A stretch of 64,000 nucleotides of DNA from Halarcobacter sp. (GTDB lineage: Bacteria; Campylobacterota; Campylobacteria; Campylobacterales; Arcobacteraceae), in contig JAQYVX010000005.1 of the NCBI GenBank assembly GCA_030145305.1, positions 62,001-126,000 of the forward strand, written 5' to 3'. The notes below the pieces were generated by a model that searched no databases, was not told where the DNA came from, and saw only the letters and a program-made list of their open reading frames with translations. Position numbers and translations under genes: made by a program. Position 1 is the first letter of the stretch; each line of letters opens with the position of its first letter. This document shows positions 9,060-18,098 of this stretch, one piece after another.

Positions 9060-9627
9060 AATAATCTACTCCAAATTCAAATAAATCTTTTGTATCTTTT
9101 AAAAGTGGTTGTTTGGTATCTTTTTGGGATAAGTTTAGTTCTTCTTTTTTTAATATCCAATCTATATTTAAATCAGGATCATTAAAGGCTATTCCCCTAT
9201 CACACTCTGGGCTATAGTAAGAATCAACTTTATAAGCAAACACGGTATCATCTTCTAGTACTACAAATGCATGTGCAAAACCTCGTGGGACTAATAATTG
9301 TTTTTTATTTTCAGCTGACAACTCTACACTTACATGTTGTCCAAATGTTGGCGAGTTTTTTCGTATATCTACAGCAACATCTAATACTCTTCCTTGTATG
9401 ACTCTTACAAGTTTTGTTTGAGCTGCAGGGTGAAGTTGATAGTGAACTCCTCTAAGTACACCTTTTGAAGATTTACTCTCATTATCTTGGCAAAAGTTTA
9501 TCTTATAGCCTAAAAACTCTTCTAGTTTATCTGCACGAAAAGTTTCTACAAAATAACCTCTACCATCTCCATGAACTTTAGGTTCACAAATTACTACATC
9601 AAAAATATTTGTTCGTGTAAATTTCAT
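9052..9627 (-). CDS. rfbC: dTDP-4-dehydrorhamnose 3,5-epimerase
   Basis: A 191-residue cupin with family signatures: DGRGYFVETF near the N-terminus, NFCQDNESKSSKGVLRGVHYQ with the catalytic histidine at about residue 62, KLVRVIQGRVLDVAVDIR, and SYYSPECDRGIAFNDPD. It epimerises C3 and C5 of dTDP-4-dehydro-6-deoxyglucose. Length and motifs are normal for RmlC. It lies two bases after rfbA and overlaps the CapF-like gene by eight bases. The usual next enzyme, RmlD, is absent, so the final sugar made from this branch is uncertain. Confidence 0.95.
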   Translation of the reverse strand: MKFTRTNIFDVVICEPKVHGDGRGYFVETFRADKLEEFLGYKINFCQDNESKSSKGVLRGVHYQLHPAAQTKLVRVIQGRVLDVAVDIRKNSPTFGQHVSVELSAENKKQLLVPRGFAHAFVVLEDDTVFAYKVDSYYSPECDRGIAFNDPDLNIDWILKKEELNLSQKDTKQPLLKDTKDLFEFGVDYYA

Positions 9628-9629
9628 AA

Positions 9630-10517
9630 CTAATACACCTTTTTCTGTTTAGCTCTTGAGATTAAATATTGTCCATATTGATTTTTCTTTAAAGGTTCTG
9701 CAAGTTCAAGAAGTTTTTCTTTTGAAATATATCCCATCTCATAAGCTATCTCTTCAAGACAAGCTACTTTTAAAGATTGTCTATTTTCTATAGTTTGGAT
9801 AAATTGAGATGCTTCGAGAAGTGACTCATGAGTACCAGTATCTAGCCAAGCATATCCTCTTCCCATTAGTTCTACTTTTAATCTATTTTCATTTAAATAG
9901 TCTTGATTTAAAGTTGTTATTTCTAATTCACCACGATCAGATGGTTTTACTTCTTTTGCTTTTTTTACTACATCATTCGGATAAAAGTAGAGTCCTATAA
10001 CTGCGTAGTTTGATTTTGGTTCAGATGGTTTCTCTTCTATTGAAGTTACATCACCATTATCATTAAACTCTGCTACACCATATCTTTCGGGATCTTTTAC
10101 ATAGTATCCAAATACTGTAGCTTTATTTTCTTCTTTTGCGTTTATTACACTTTGGGTTAGAAGTTTTGTAAGACCATGACCATGGAAGATATTATCTCCT
10201 AATACTAAACACACATCACTATTTCCTATGAACTCTTCTCCTAAAATAAAAGCTTGCGCTAGACCATCAGGACTTGGTTGAATTACATATTCAAATTTCA
10301 TACCTAAATCAGAACCATCACCTAGAAGTTCTTCAAATCTTGGAAGATCTCTTGGGGTTGAGATAATAAGTATTTCTTTTATTCCTGCAAGCATTAAAAC
10401 TGAAAGAGGGTAATATATCATTGGTTTATCATAGATTGGAACTAGTTGTTTTGATACACCTTTAGTGATTGGATAGAGTCTAGTTCCACTACCTCCTGCT
10501 AGTATTATTCCTTTCAT
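9630..10517 (-). CDS. rfbA: Glucose-1-phosphate thymidylyltransferase
   Basis: A 295-residue nucleotidyltransferase with the signature [18 protein letters not shown] at residues 8-25, [20 protein letters not shown] with the metal-binding aspartate, and [19 protein letters not shown]. It makes dTDP-glucose from dTTP and glucose 1-phosphate, the first step for both dTDP-sugar branches in this operon. The length matches RmlA1 enzymes. The start overlaps the stop of galE by one base (TAATG). Confidence 0.96.
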   Translation of the reverse strand: MKGIILAGGSGTRLYPITKGVSKQLVPIYDKPMIYYPLSVLMLAGIKEILIISTPRDLPRFEELLGDGSDLGMKFEYVIQPSPDGLAQAFILGEEFIGNSDVCLVLGDNIFHGHGLTKLLTQSVINAKEENKATVFGYYVKDPERYGVAEFNDNGDVTSIEEKPSEPKSNYAVIGLYFYPNDVVKKAKEVKPSDRGELEITTLNQDYLNENRLKVELMGRGYAWLDTGTHESLLEASQFIQTIENRQSLKVACLEEIAYEMGYISKEKLLELAEPLKKNQYGQYLISRAKQKKVY

Positions 10518-11554
10518 TAACTTCTCTCCTTATTTACATTTAAATTATTTTTTTGCCATTTCCATGAATCTTCACACATTTCATCAATTGTTTTTGTAGC
10601 ACTCCACCCTAATATTTCTTTTGCATATGAAGAATCAGAATAATATTTTGCAATATCCCCTGCTCTTCTTTGTGTTATTTTATATGGTATTTTTTTATTA
10701 CTTGCTTTTTCAAAAGCTTCTATCATTTTTAAAACAGAACTGCCTAAACCTGTACCTATATTTACAATTAATGGTTTATTGTTTATTAGTAGTGAGTCTA
10801 AGTAGTCCATAGCTTTTACATGTGCTTTTGCTAAATCTACCACATGAATATAGTCTCTTACTCCTGTTCCATCTTTTGTATCATAGTCATTTCCAAATAC
10901 ATTTAGAAATTCTTTTTTACCTACTGCTACTTGAGAAATAAAGGGCATAAGATTATTTGGTATTTCATTTGGATCTTCGCCTATTGTTCCACTTTCATGG
11001 GCACCTACAGGATTAAAGTATCTTAAAATTGTTATTTTAAAAGTATTATCACTTTTAAAAAGATCTTTTAAGATTTCTTCTATCATATATTTACTAGTTC
11101 CATAAGGATTTGTTGTTTTCCCTGTTGGACTTGATTCTTTTAATGGAGTAAACTTTTTTGTATCTACTTCATTATATACAGTTGCTGAACTTGAAAATAC
11201 TATTTTTTTACAATTAAATTCTTTCATAACTTCTAATAGTTTTATCGTTCCTACTACATTATTATCATAATATGACAATGGATTTTTTACAGATTCTCCT
11301 ACTGCTTTTAATCCAGCGAAATGAATTACTGAAGCTATATTGTATTTTTTAAATACTTTTTTTAAAGTAATAGAATCTCTTATATCACCTTCTTCAAAAA
11401 GAATATCTTTTTTTATTATTTTAGATACTCTGTTAAGAGATTCTTTTGAAGAGTTAGAAAAATTATCATAAACTATAAAATCATATCCAGCATTATGAAG
11501 CTCTATAATAGTATGAGAACCTATATATCCAGCCCCACCTGTTATTAAAATCAT
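10517..11554 (-). CDS. galE: UDP-glucose 4-epimerase
   Basis: The start at the ATG at 11554 gives 345 residues beginning [15 protein letters not shown]. It lies one base after the galU stop and is preceded by a GGAAAAGAG-type ribosome site; in-frame starts at 11572 and 11620 would lie inside galU. The protein has the NAD-binding GGAGYIG, the SSSATVYN segment and the [10 protein letters not shown] catalytic tyrosine-lysine pair, as usual for GalE. It interconverts UDP-glucose and UDP-galactose (possibly also the GlcNAc/GalNAc pair) and follows galU directly, so the two genes supply UDP-hexoses for surface polysaccharide. Confidence 0.93.
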   Translation of the reverse strand: MILITGGAGYIGSHTIIELHNAGYDFIVYDNFSNSSKESLNRVSKIIKKDILFEEGDIRDSITLKKVFKKYNIASVIHFAGLKAVGESVKNPLSYYDNNVVGTIKLLEVMKEFNCKKIVFSSSATVYNEVDTKKFTPLKESSPTGKTTNPYGTSKYMIEEILKDLFKSDNTFKITILRYFNPVGAHESGTIGEDPNEIPNNLMPFISQVAVGKKEFLNVFGNDYDTKDGTGVRDYIHVVDLAKAHVKAMDYLDSLLINNKPLIVNIGTGLGSSVLKMIEAFEKASNKKIPYKITQRRAGDIAKYYSDSSYAKEILGWSATKTIDEMCEDSWKWQKNNLNVNKERS

Positions 11555-11555
11555 T

Positions 11556-12398
11556 TTATTTCTCTTTTCCATAGAAATAATTAGTAGCTTCAACAAATCC
11601 ATCAATACTACCACAGTCAAATCTTCTTCCTGTAAACTTATAAGCTAAGACTTTACCTTGTTTTGCTAAGGTTAAAAGTGCATCTGTGATTTGTATCTCT
11701 CCACCTTTTCCTGGTTTTGTTTCTTTTATAACATCAAAAATTTCTGGTATTAGAATATATCGTCCTATAATAGCTAGATTTGATAGTGCATCTTTTGGAT
11801 CTGGTTTCTCTACCATATTATTAACTTGATATAGATTATTTTCTATTTCAGAACCTGCTATTACACCATATTTATTTGTATCTTGTTTAGGTACTTCTTC
11901 TATAGCTACAATACACTTATTAGGGTATTTCTCATATAGTTCAATCATTTGAGATAAAACTGATTTATCATTATTATCACACAAATCATCCGCTAGTATT
12001 ACAGCAAAAGGTTCATCTCCTATAAGTGTTTGACCAGTGAGTATTGCATGACCTAGGCCTTTCATTTCTAACTGTCTAGTATAAGAGAATTTACAAGCAT
12101 GAACTATATCTCTTATCTCAGTCATTAAGCTTTCTTTTGCTGTTCCATCTATTTGATGTTCTAATTCATAGGATCTATCAAAATGATCTTCAATTGCTCG
12201 TTTTCCACGACCTGTAACTATTGCCATAGTATCAAGACCTGCTTCAATAGCTTCTTCTACACCATATTGAAGTAATGGTTTAGTTAGAACAGGAAGCATT
12301 TCTTTTGGAATAGCTTTAGTTGCAGGCAAAAATCTTGTACCATATCCAGCAGCAGGAAATAAACATTTTGTAATTTTATTATTAATTTTATTTTTCAT
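11556..12398 (-). CDS. galU: UTP-glucose-1-phosphate uridylyltransferase
   Basis: The protein is 280 residues from the ATG at 12398, which overlaps the upstream regulator by 11 bases and has a GAGAG a few bases ahead. An earlier in-frame ATG at 12428 would lie deeper in the regulator gene. Signatures are FPAAGYGTRFLPATKAIPKEMLP, EDHFDRSYELE, GLGHAILTG, VILADDLCDN and VEKPDP. It makes UDP-glucose from UTP and glucose 1-phosphate. It is cotranscribed with galE and the O-antigen genes and probably also serves other cell-envelope pathways. Confidence 0.95.
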   Translation of the reverse strand: MKNKINNKITKCLFPAAGYGTRFLPATKAIPKEMLPVLTKPLLQYGVEEAIEAGLDTMAIVTGRGKRAIEDHFDRSYELEHQIDGTAKESLMTEIRDIVHACKFSYTRQLEMKGLGHAILTGQTLIGDEPFAVILADDLCDNNDKSVLSQMIELYEKYPNKCIVAIEEVPKQDTNKYGVIAGSEIENNLYQVNNMVEKPDPKDALSNLAIIGRYILIPEIFDVIKETKPGKGGEIQITDALLTLAKQGKVLAYKFTGRRFDCGSIDGFVEATNYFYGKEK

Positions 12399-12690
12399 AA
12401 CTATGTAACTCTCTTTGAAGTTCTTCATACTCTTTTTTCTTTCTAGCTATAAACTTTTTTGTAAGGGTTACTTTCTCTTGCATACCCTCTTCTGTAAGTA
12501 AATATTTGTATTGAAGTTTATTTTTGTTATTGTAAAAATTCTCTATTTTAAGAAGACCTTTATTCCCTAGTGCTTTTAAAACATAGTTTATTTTCCCTAC
12601 ACTATATCCTAGCTCTTTCGCTAGAGTTTTTTGAGTAGTTATTTTATCCATACTTCGTAAAATAGAAAGTTCTAACTCTTCACAAGCCAA
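12388..12690 (-). CDS. EPS-associated MarR-family transcriptional regulator
   Basis: A 100-residue winged-helix protein starting with TTG, preceded by AAGGA at a good spacing. The sequence QKTLAKELGYSVGKINYVLKALGNKGLLKIENF forms the helix-turn-helix and wing, followed by YKYLLTEEGM and a C-terminal charged helix (KKFIARKKKEYEELQRELHSY). This matches the small MarR-like regulators that stand at the head of exopolysaccharide and O-antigen operons. It is the first gene of the polysaccharide operon here and probably controls it. The signal is unknown. Confidence 0.82.
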   Translation of the reverse strand: MACEELELSILRSMDKITTQKTLAKELGYSVGKINYVLKALGNKGLLKIENFYNNKNKLQYKYLLTEEGMQEKVTLTKKFIARKKKEYEELQRELHSYEK

Positions 12691-12900
12691 TAAAGTTCCT
12701 TTTTCTAGTTATTTTTTTAATTAAGATACAAATAATATCTGATTCAAACTTTGAACCCACTTTTAAAAAATCAAAAACTTAAAAATAATAATTAGAAAAC
12801 ATTCCCTTGTATAAGGGTAAATAAAGAAGAAAGGAGAGATGAAATAATAAGATTTAGATTTCTAAGCCCTTAAGTAAGGGCTTAGAATTTTACAATATGC
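12691..12900. promoter_or_regulatory. Intergenic region between glyS and the polysaccharide operon
   Basis: This 210-base AT-rich gap should hold the promoter of the minus-strand polysaccharide operon. A plausible minus-strand -10 region lies near 12725-12735 (GTATCTTAAT on that strand), but no clear -35 is visible. A short CCCTT-GTAT-AAGGG dyad lies near 12805-12818. The glyS terminator hairpin is annotated separately. No gene was found in it. Confidence 0.35.
12862..12885 (-). terminator. Hairpin downstream of glyS
   Basis: A perfect inverted repeat, CTAAGCCCTTA and TAAGGGCTTAG, lies 16 bases after the glyS stop. The stem is strong for this AT-rich DNA. The following minus-strand sequence is AT-rich but has no clean T-run, so termination may be partial. 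Confidence 0.55.
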
Positions 12901-14961
12901 TTATATCGTGATTTCTTTAATATCTGCGATATTTTTAAAGGCTTGATAAACTAATCCGATTAAGTTTTTTCTATTTATCTTAATTTTTTCATCATCATGG
13001 TTTACAAATACATTATCAAAGAAATTATCTAGATTTGGTTTTAACGCAAATAATGCTTCTAATTCTTCATCATATGTAAGATAATTTTCTGCTGTTACTT
13101 TTGCATACCTTTCATATAATTCTTTTTCTTCATCATCTTCAAGTAATGATTTATTTACTTCAAGTTTTGAATCAATATCTAAATCTTTAATAATATTTGC
13201 AACTCTTTTAAAAGTACTTACATATTCTTTGAAATTATCACCTTGAACAATAGGATTTAAAGCACAAAGTTTTTGTGATATTTTATAAATATCAGTTTCA
13301 CCACTTCCTAAAACTGCTTTTAAAACAGATGGATTTACCTCAAAAATTTTAAACAATCTTTCATTAAAGAAATCAAGTAATTGTTTTTTATCTAAACCTT
13401 TATAGTTATCTGCCAAAACATCAATGATTTTATTTAAATCTAAAGATAGTTTGTGTTCCATTGCAATTTTTACAATTCCTGCTGCTGCTCGTCTTAGTCC
13501 AAATGGATCTTTTGACCCACTTGGAATTTTCCCAACTGAAAATAGTCCCATAAGATTATCAAGTTTGTATGAGAGAGCTATTATGCTAGAAAATTTATTT
13601 GATGGTAATTCTGAATCTTCTCCATCTGGTAAATATTGCTCTTTTAGTGCTGTATAAACTAGTTCATCTTCACCTGCAATTTTTGCATAGTAATATCCCA
13701 TAAGTCCTTGAAGCTCTGTAAACTCATAAACCATCTCTGACATTAAGTCAGCTTTTGAAAGCATTACAGCTCTTTGGATTAGTTCTAGGTCTATATAGTC
13801 CTTATTAAAGATAGGATCTAAAGTTACTTCTGAAGTAGAGTTGTTAAAAAGTTTTACTAAATATGAAGCAATCTTTGCTTCTCTTTCACATTTCTCATAC
13901 ATAGAACCTAGACCTTCAACAAATACAAGTTTTTTAAGACCTTCATTTGATAAACCATTATTACTATCATTTTTATAAAAAAACATTCCATCAGCAAGTC
14001 TTGGTCTTAATACTTTTTCATTCCCTGCAATAATATATGAGAAATCTTCTGTTTTAGAGTTTGATACAACAATAAAATTATTTGTCAAATTCCCATCTTT
14101 GTAAACTGCAAAATATCTTTGATGTTCTTTCATAGAAGTTACAATAACCTCTTCAGGAAGTTCTAAAAATTCTTTATCAAATTTTCCAATTAAAGCGGTA
14201 GGATATTCTGTAATTGCTACTAATTCTTCTAATAATTCAGTATCAATATCTATTTTTACAGCATTTTCATTTTCGATTTTTTTCATTTGCTCTAAAATAA
14301 TTTTTCTTCTTTCATCTGGATAGAGAATAACTCCATTTTTATCTAATTTACAAAAATAATCTCCTGCAAAATCAAAAGTAAAAGGCTCATATGAAACCAT
14401 CCTATGTGCAAAAGCATGGTTAGATGATTTTACTCCAAAAAGTTCAGCAGGTACAATTTCTTCACCTAATAAAACAGCTAAAGATCTAATAGGTCTAATA
14501 AAACTATCGCTTCGTGAAGCCCATCTCATAGATTTTCCAAAATTTAATGAGTTGATAAATTCATTTATCATTTCATTTAATAAATCTTTTGAATCAGTTC
14601 CAATAACTTCTTTTTTGAAATATAAAACTTCTCCTCTTCCTTGATCTATTTTATCAAGTTCTTCAACGCTAACACCACATTTTTTTGCAAAACCTAAAGC
14701 AGCGCCAGTAGGATTTCCATCTTTAAAAGCAATCTTAATAGGAGCTCCAAATTGTTCTTGTGTTGAGTCTTCTTGTTTTATTTGGAATTCTCTATGCCAT
14801 AATACTAATCTTCTTGGTGTATAAAAGAAATCAAAATCACATAATAATCTATTCTTCTCTAATATATCACTCCATTTTTTTTCAATATTTTTTAACTCTT
14901 TTAAAAATGGAATTGCGGGTAATTCTTCTACACCAATCTCTATTAATAATGGTTTATTCAT
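12901..14961 (-). CDS. glyS: Glycyl-tRNA synthetase beta subunit
   Basis: A 686-residue protein starting NKPLLIEIGVEELPAIP, the standard N-terminus of bacterial GlyS. Other conserved parts are GFAKKCGV, MRWASRSDSFIRPIRSL, TSMKEHQRYFAVY and GSKDPFGLRRAAAGI. With GlyQ (not in this window) it forms the alpha2-beta2 enzyme that charges tRNA-Gly; the beta subunit carries the tRNA-binding and HD-like domains. The start overlaps the end of a small membrane-protein gene (ATGAATAA), which suggests coupled translation. The gene is followed by a hairpin. Confidence 0.96.
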   Translation of the reverse strand: MNKPLLIEIGVEELPAIPFLKELKNIEKKWSDILEKNRLLCDFDFFYTPRRLVLWHREFQIKQEDSTQEQFGAPIKIAFKDGNPTGAALGFAKKCGVSVEELDKIDQGRGEVLYFKKEVIGTDSKDLLNEMINEFINSLNFGKSMRWASRSDSFIRPIRSLAVLLGEEIVPAELFGVKSSNHAFAHRMVSYEPFTFDFAGDYFCKLDKNGVILYPDERRKIILEQMKKIENENAVKIDIDTELLEELVAITEYPTALIGKFDKEFLELPEEVIVTSMKEHQRYFAVYKDGNLTNNFIVVSNSKTEDFSYIIAGNEKVLRPRLADGMFFYKNDSNNGLSNEGLKKLVFVEGLGSMYEKCEREAKIASYLVKLFNNSTSEVTLDPIFNKDYIDLELIQRAVMLSKADLMSEMVYEFTELQGLMGYYYAKIAGEDELVYTALKEQYLPDGEDSELPSNKFSSIIALSYKLDNLMGLFSVGKIPSGSKDPFGLRRAAAGIVKIAMEHKLSLDLNKIIDVLADNYKGLDKKQLLDFFNERLFKIFEVNPSVLKAVLGSGETDIYKISQKLCALNPIVQGDNFKEYVSTFKRVANIIKDLDIDSKLEVNKSLLEDDEEKELYERYAKVTAENYLTYDEELEALFALKPNLDNFFDNVFVNHDDEKIKINRKNLIGLVYQAFKNIADIKEITI

Positions 14962-15112
14962 TTGCTGTGTCCTTCTTAGAATTCATTCTTTTTTCGTTTT
15001 CTTCAAGTTTTTTTGTATGTTTTGCAATTTGTTGCTTATTAAAACCTTTTAAAAACATAATTAACATAAAGACAAATAATATTACTACAACTACATCTAA
15101 AATATCTTTCAT
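14954..15112 (-). CDS. Small single-pass membrane protein upstream of glyS
   Basis: A 52-residue frame starts at the ATG at 15112 and ends in TAA at 14954, overlapping the glyS start by eight bases. It reads MKDILDVVVVILFVFMLIMF, one hydrophobic helix of about 20 residues, followed by a charged tail (KKLEENEKRMNSKKDTANE) that would face the cytoplasm. The overlap with glyS and the AAGGTAAAG just upstream support real translation. I recognise no family and propose no function. The minus-strand GATAATAT at about 15155 could be the -10 box. Confidence 0.62.
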   Translation of the reverse strand: MKDILDVVVVILFVFMLIMFLKGFNKQQIAKHTKKLEENEKRMNSKKDTANE

Positions 15113-15175
15113 TATCTTTACCTTTTAAATTTTTTTCTAATTTTTTATTTTAATTTTTCGTATATTATCTTAAAG

Positions 15176-15550
15176 TCACTTATTAAGTAATGAAGTATAA
15201 ATTACTCCATCTATCTCACTTAAGGCAACTTTTTCTATCTCTTCATTTGTTTCAATTATTGCTAAAATTTTTGCATCAAACATATAGTTTTCTGCAACTT
15301 TTTGAATAGCTTTCGCTAGTTTTTTATCACAAATTATATATCGTGTATTTAGAGCATTACAATATATTGCTTCAGTTATACTTGTAACAATTACAGCACT
15401 ACATAAAGAATTTTTTCTACAATATAAAAGTAAATTTTCATCATAATTAAAAATTAATGTTGTGTTTGCAACTGTATGTTCTATATCCAAAATGCTATCT
15501 ATAAAAGAAAAGCCTTTGTGTGGAATTAAGTTATCTCCAATTAATATCAT
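15176..15550 (-). CDS. Conserved hypothetical protein (124 residues)
   Basis: A soluble 124-residue protein with alternating beta-strand and helix patterns (SLCSAVIVTSITEAIYCNAL, TRYIICDKKLAKAIQKVAENYMFDAKILAII). It ends LSEIDGVIYTSLLNK. The start at 15550 has AAAGGAAG just upstream. There is no signal peptide or membrane segment. It reads like a small Rossmann-type alpha/beta fold, but I do not recognise the family and no catalytic motif stands out. It has its own intergenic leader on the upstream side and sits between the small zinc-ribbon membrane protein and the glyS unit. Confidence 0.7.
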   Translation of the reverse strand: MILIGDNLIPHKGFSFIDSILDIEHTVANTTLIFNYDENLLLYCRKNSLCSAVIVTSITEAIYCNALNTRYIICDKKLAKAIQKVAENYMFDAKILAIIETNEEIEKVALSEIDGVIYTSLLNK

Positions 15551-15612
15551 AATACTTCCTTTAAATTAGTTCCCAATTTTAAGGGATTCTTTCTATTGTC
15601 TTCATTTTAACT

Positions 15613-15629
15613 ATGGAAAGAAATTCCAT
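15613..15629. repeat. Short inverted repeat after the PP0621-like gene
   Basis: ATGGAA and TTCCAT flank a five-base spacer, about 20 bases beyond the stop of the upstream minus-strand gene. It is too short and lacks a T-run, so it is at best a weak terminator or protein site. Confidence 0.3.
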
Positions 15630-15648
15630 TTAATTAAAAATAAAACCT

Positions 15649-15867
15649 CTACTTATTATATAAACAATCTTTAGAACAATAAAAATGTCCATTACTTAAA
15701 ATTGCTTCTTTTTTTGATACAAAAGTACTACAAGTTGGACATTCAACCATAATATCTTCTATCTTTTCATCTTCTTTTTTACTTATATTCTTTTCTCTGC
15801 CTTTTCTAAAAAGTACCATATATATTAAAAACAGTACAGCAGCTATTGCTAAAATTTTGAATATCAT
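15649..15867 (-). CDS. PP0621-like membrane-anchored zinc-ribbon protein
   Basis: A 72-residue protein with an N-terminal membrane helix (IFKILAIAAVLFLIYMVLF) followed by a positively charged stretch and a C-terminal four-cysteine zinc ribbon: CPTC at about 43-46 and CSKDC near 64-68. This matches the small PP0621-type family. The role is unknown. The ATG overlaps the rsmG stop by four bases, so it is translated with rsmG and ribA. Confidence 0.72.
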   Translation of the reverse strand: MIFKILAIAAVLFLIYMVLFRKGREKNISKKEDEKIEDIMVECPTCSTFVSKKEAILSNGHFYCSKDCLYNK

Positions 15868-16478
15868 TTTTTTCCTTTGAGATAGAGATAGTTTCTATCT
15901 TTTCTATTTACAATTTTACAATTATCCAACTTGGCTTCTTCTATTTCTTCATTTAACTCATCGTTAAGATTACTGCCTTTGTAAAATAAATATGAACTAT
16001 TCTTTTTTGAGATATTTTTTGTAATATCAAATAAAAGCTTGGTATTTGTAACTGCTCTTGAAGTTATTAAATCTACTTCTAAATTTTCAATAGCTTCTAC
16101 TCTACTTCCAATTACTTCAATATTAGCTAAACCCAAAGAATTTTTTACAAAATTCAAAAAAGCAACTCTTTTTACTCTTGGTTCTATTAAGTATGCTTTT
16201 ATATTTGGTTTAGCCATAGCAAGAATAAAACCAGGATAACCAGCACCTGTTCCAATATCAGCGAAACTTTCATAATCATCAAAATTCTCAATAAAATTCA
16301 AAGGGTAAACAGAATCAATAATATTCTCTTCAATATCATCTTTTGTTAATCTTCCACTTAAATTATGAACTTTACCCCATTTTTGCAATAATGAGATAAA
16401 AACCTCACATCTTGTAAAAAATTCTTTTTCAAGATTTAAATCTTTTAAGTTGTTTTCTAAACTATTTTTATATGCCAT
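15864..16478 (-). CDS. rsmG: 16S rRNA (guanine-527-N7)-methyltransferase
   Basis: A 204-residue SAM-dependent methyltransferase of the GidB family. It has the KVHNLSGRLTKDDIEENIIDS segment, the SAM-binding FADIGTGAGYPGFILA at about residues 92-107, and LITSRAVTNTKLL. It methylates G527 of 16S rRNA. The length is normal. It overlaps ribA by one base and the downstream zinc-ribbon gene by four, so all three are probably one transcript. The common mnmG partner is not next to it. Confidence 0.94.
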   Translation of the reverse strand: MAYKNSLENNLKDLNLEKEFFTRCEVFISLLQKWGKVHNLSGRLTKDDIEENIIDSVYPLNFIENFDDYESFADIGTGAGYPGFILAMAKPNIKAYLIEPRVKRVAFLNFVKNSLGLANIEVIGSRVEAIENLEVDLITSRAVTNTKLLFDITKNISKKNSSYLFYKGSNLNDELNEEIEEAKLDNCKIVNRKDRNYLYLKGKK

Positions 16479-17053
16479 TAAAACATATGTCCCATATGCT
16501 CTTTTTTTGTATTTATATAGTGTTCATTATATTTATTTGATTTAGTAATTGCGGGAATTCTTTCTACAATATTAATTCCTATTGACTCAACATAATCTAT
16601 TTTTTTTGGATTATTTGTAATAAATTTTATATCTTTTAGATTTAAATCCTCAAATATCTCTTTTACAATAGAATAGTCTCTGTCATCTGCACCAAAGCCT
16701 AACTCTAAGTTAGCCTCAATCGTATTTCGCCCTTGATCTTGAAGAGCATAAGCATTAACTTTATTAAGTAAACCTATGTTTCTTCCTTCTTGTCTATGAT
16801 ATATTACTAATCCACCGTGTTGTGAAATAAATTTCAAAGCTAAATCTAATTGATTTTGACAATCACACTTTAGACTCCCTAAAGTATCTCCTGTTAAACA
16901 TTCAGAATGAATTCTTACATATGGAATTTCAATTTTTTCAAATTCTTCACTCATGATTGATAAATGTTCTTGATTGCCTTGTTTATATGCTCTTATTTTA
17001 AATTTTCCGTATTTAGTAGGTAAGTTAGCAATATTTGATTTCTCTATATTCAT
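16478..17053 (-). CDS. ribA: GTP cyclohydrolase II
   Basis: A 191-residue stand-alone GTP cyclohydrolase II. The zinc site is visible as SECLTGDTLGSLKCDCQNQLDLAL (C53, C64 and C66 by count), followed by the YHRQEGRNIGLLNK substrate-binding loop. It opens GTP to 2,5-diamino-6-ribosylamino-4(3H)-pyrimidinone 5'-phosphate, the first step of riboflavin synthesis. There is no fused RibB domain. It is the first gene of the minus-strand operon and is divergent from hemB, with a shared 59-base promoter region. Confidence 0.94.
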   Translation of the reverse strand: MNIEKSNIANLPTKYGKFKIRAYKQGNQEHLSIMSEEFEKIEIPYVRIHSECLTGDTLGSLKCDCQNQLDLALKFISQHGGLVIYHRQEGRNIGLLNKVNAYALQDQGRNTIEANLELGFGADDRDYSIVKEIFEDLNLKDIKFITNNPKKIDYVESIGINIVERIPAITKSNKYNEHYINTKKEHMGHMF

Positions 17054-17073
17054 ATCTTTTTAAACCTTAAGTT

Positions 17074-17081
17074 GATAAAAT
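17074..17081 (+). promoter_or_regulatory. Candidate -10 box for hemB
   Basis: GATAAAAT lies 31 bases before the hemB start in the ribA/hemB divergent gap. The same octamer is found at a similar distance upstream of argF, argG and dnaJ in this window. No clear -35 element is seen. Confidence 0.5.
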
Positions 17082-17112
17082 GTCGAGATTATAGCAAACA
17101 AAGGTAAATATT

Positions 17113-18087
17113 ATGTTTAAAAGATTTAGAAAATTAAGAATTAATGAGACTCTAAGAAATTTGGTACAAGAAACTAGATTAAATAAAAATGACTTTATAT
17201 ATCCACTATTTGTAAAAGAAGGTGAAAATTTAAAAAAAGAAGTTGCTTCTATGCCAGGTGTTTTTCAAATGAGTATTGACGAGATTTTAAAAGAGTGTGA
17301 ATATATAAGAAGTATAGGATTAAATTCAATTATTTTATTTGCAGTTCCTGATGTAAAAGATTCAGTTGGAAGTGAATGTTTATGTGATGAGAGTATTATT
17401 GCTAGAACAATCAGAGCTATTAAGCTTAAATTTCCTGATATGTTTATTGTTACTGATTTATGTTTTTGTGAATATACAGACCACGGACATTGTGGAATAT
17501 TAGATCCTGTTACACAAACAGTTGATAATGATAAAACTTTAGAAATCTCAGCTTTACAAGCACTTGTTCATGCTCGTGCAGGTGCGGATATGATAGCCCC
17601 TTCTGGAATGATGGATGGTATTATTGAAACCTTAAGAACTGCATTAGATAATAATGGCTTTGAAAATCTACCTATTATGGCATATTCAACTAAATTTGCA
17701 AGTGCTTATTATGGACCTTTTAGAGATGTTGCTGAATCAACACCCTCTTTTGGAGATAGAAGAACTTATCAAATGAATCCAGCAAATAGACTAGAAGCAC
17801 TTGAAGAATCTTTACAAGATGAAAAAGAAGGCGCTGATATTCTAATGATTAAACCAGCTTTAGCTTTTATGGATGTAATTAGAGATGTTAGAAATAATTC
17901 AAATCTTCCAATTTGTGCATATAATGTAAGTGGAGAATATGCTATGTTAAAACATGCAGGAGCTGCTGGCTTGATTGATTATGAAAGAGTTATGATTGAG
18001 ACATTAACAGGATTTAAACGAGCTGGTGCTGATATAATCATTACTTATCACGCTAAAGAAGCTTGTGAACTTCTAAATAGAGACTAA
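17113..18087 (+). CDS. hemB: Delta-aminolevulinic acid dehydratase (porphobilinogen synthase)
   Basis: A 324-residue enzyme that condenses two 5-aminolevulinate molecules into porphobilinogen for haem synthesis. The active-site lysines are visible at K194 (YSTKFAS) and K247 (MIKPAL). The cysteine-rich metal loop DLCFCEYTDHGHCG spans about residues 115-128, which points to a zinc-type enzyme. Length and start are normal. A PAS histidine kinase follows after 11 bases and may be cotranscribed. hemN is about 6 kb downstream on the same strand. Confidence 0.97.
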   Translation: MFKRFRKLRINETLRNLVQETRLNKNDFIYPLFVKEGENLKKEVASMPGVFQMSIDEILKECEYIRSIGLNSIILFAVPDVKDSVGSECLCDESIIARTIRAIKLKFPDMFIVTDLCFCEYTDHGHCGILDPVTQTVDNDKTLEISALQALVHARAGADMIAPSGMMDGIIETLRTALDNNGFENLPIMAYSTKFASAYYGPFRDVAESTPSFGDRRTYQMNPANRLEALEESLQDEKEGADILMIKPALAFMDVIRDVRNNSNLPICAYNVSGEYAMLKHAGAAGLIDYERVMIETLTGFKRAGADIIITYHAKEACELLNRD

Positions 18088-18098
18088 GTTTAAATATT

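Noticed and set aside
12831-12850. Strong ribosome site followed by ATG-AAA-TAA on the plus strand before the glyS hairpin
   Set aside because: It would encode only two residues, lies close to the site, and is followed by no gene in that direction. Most likely chance.
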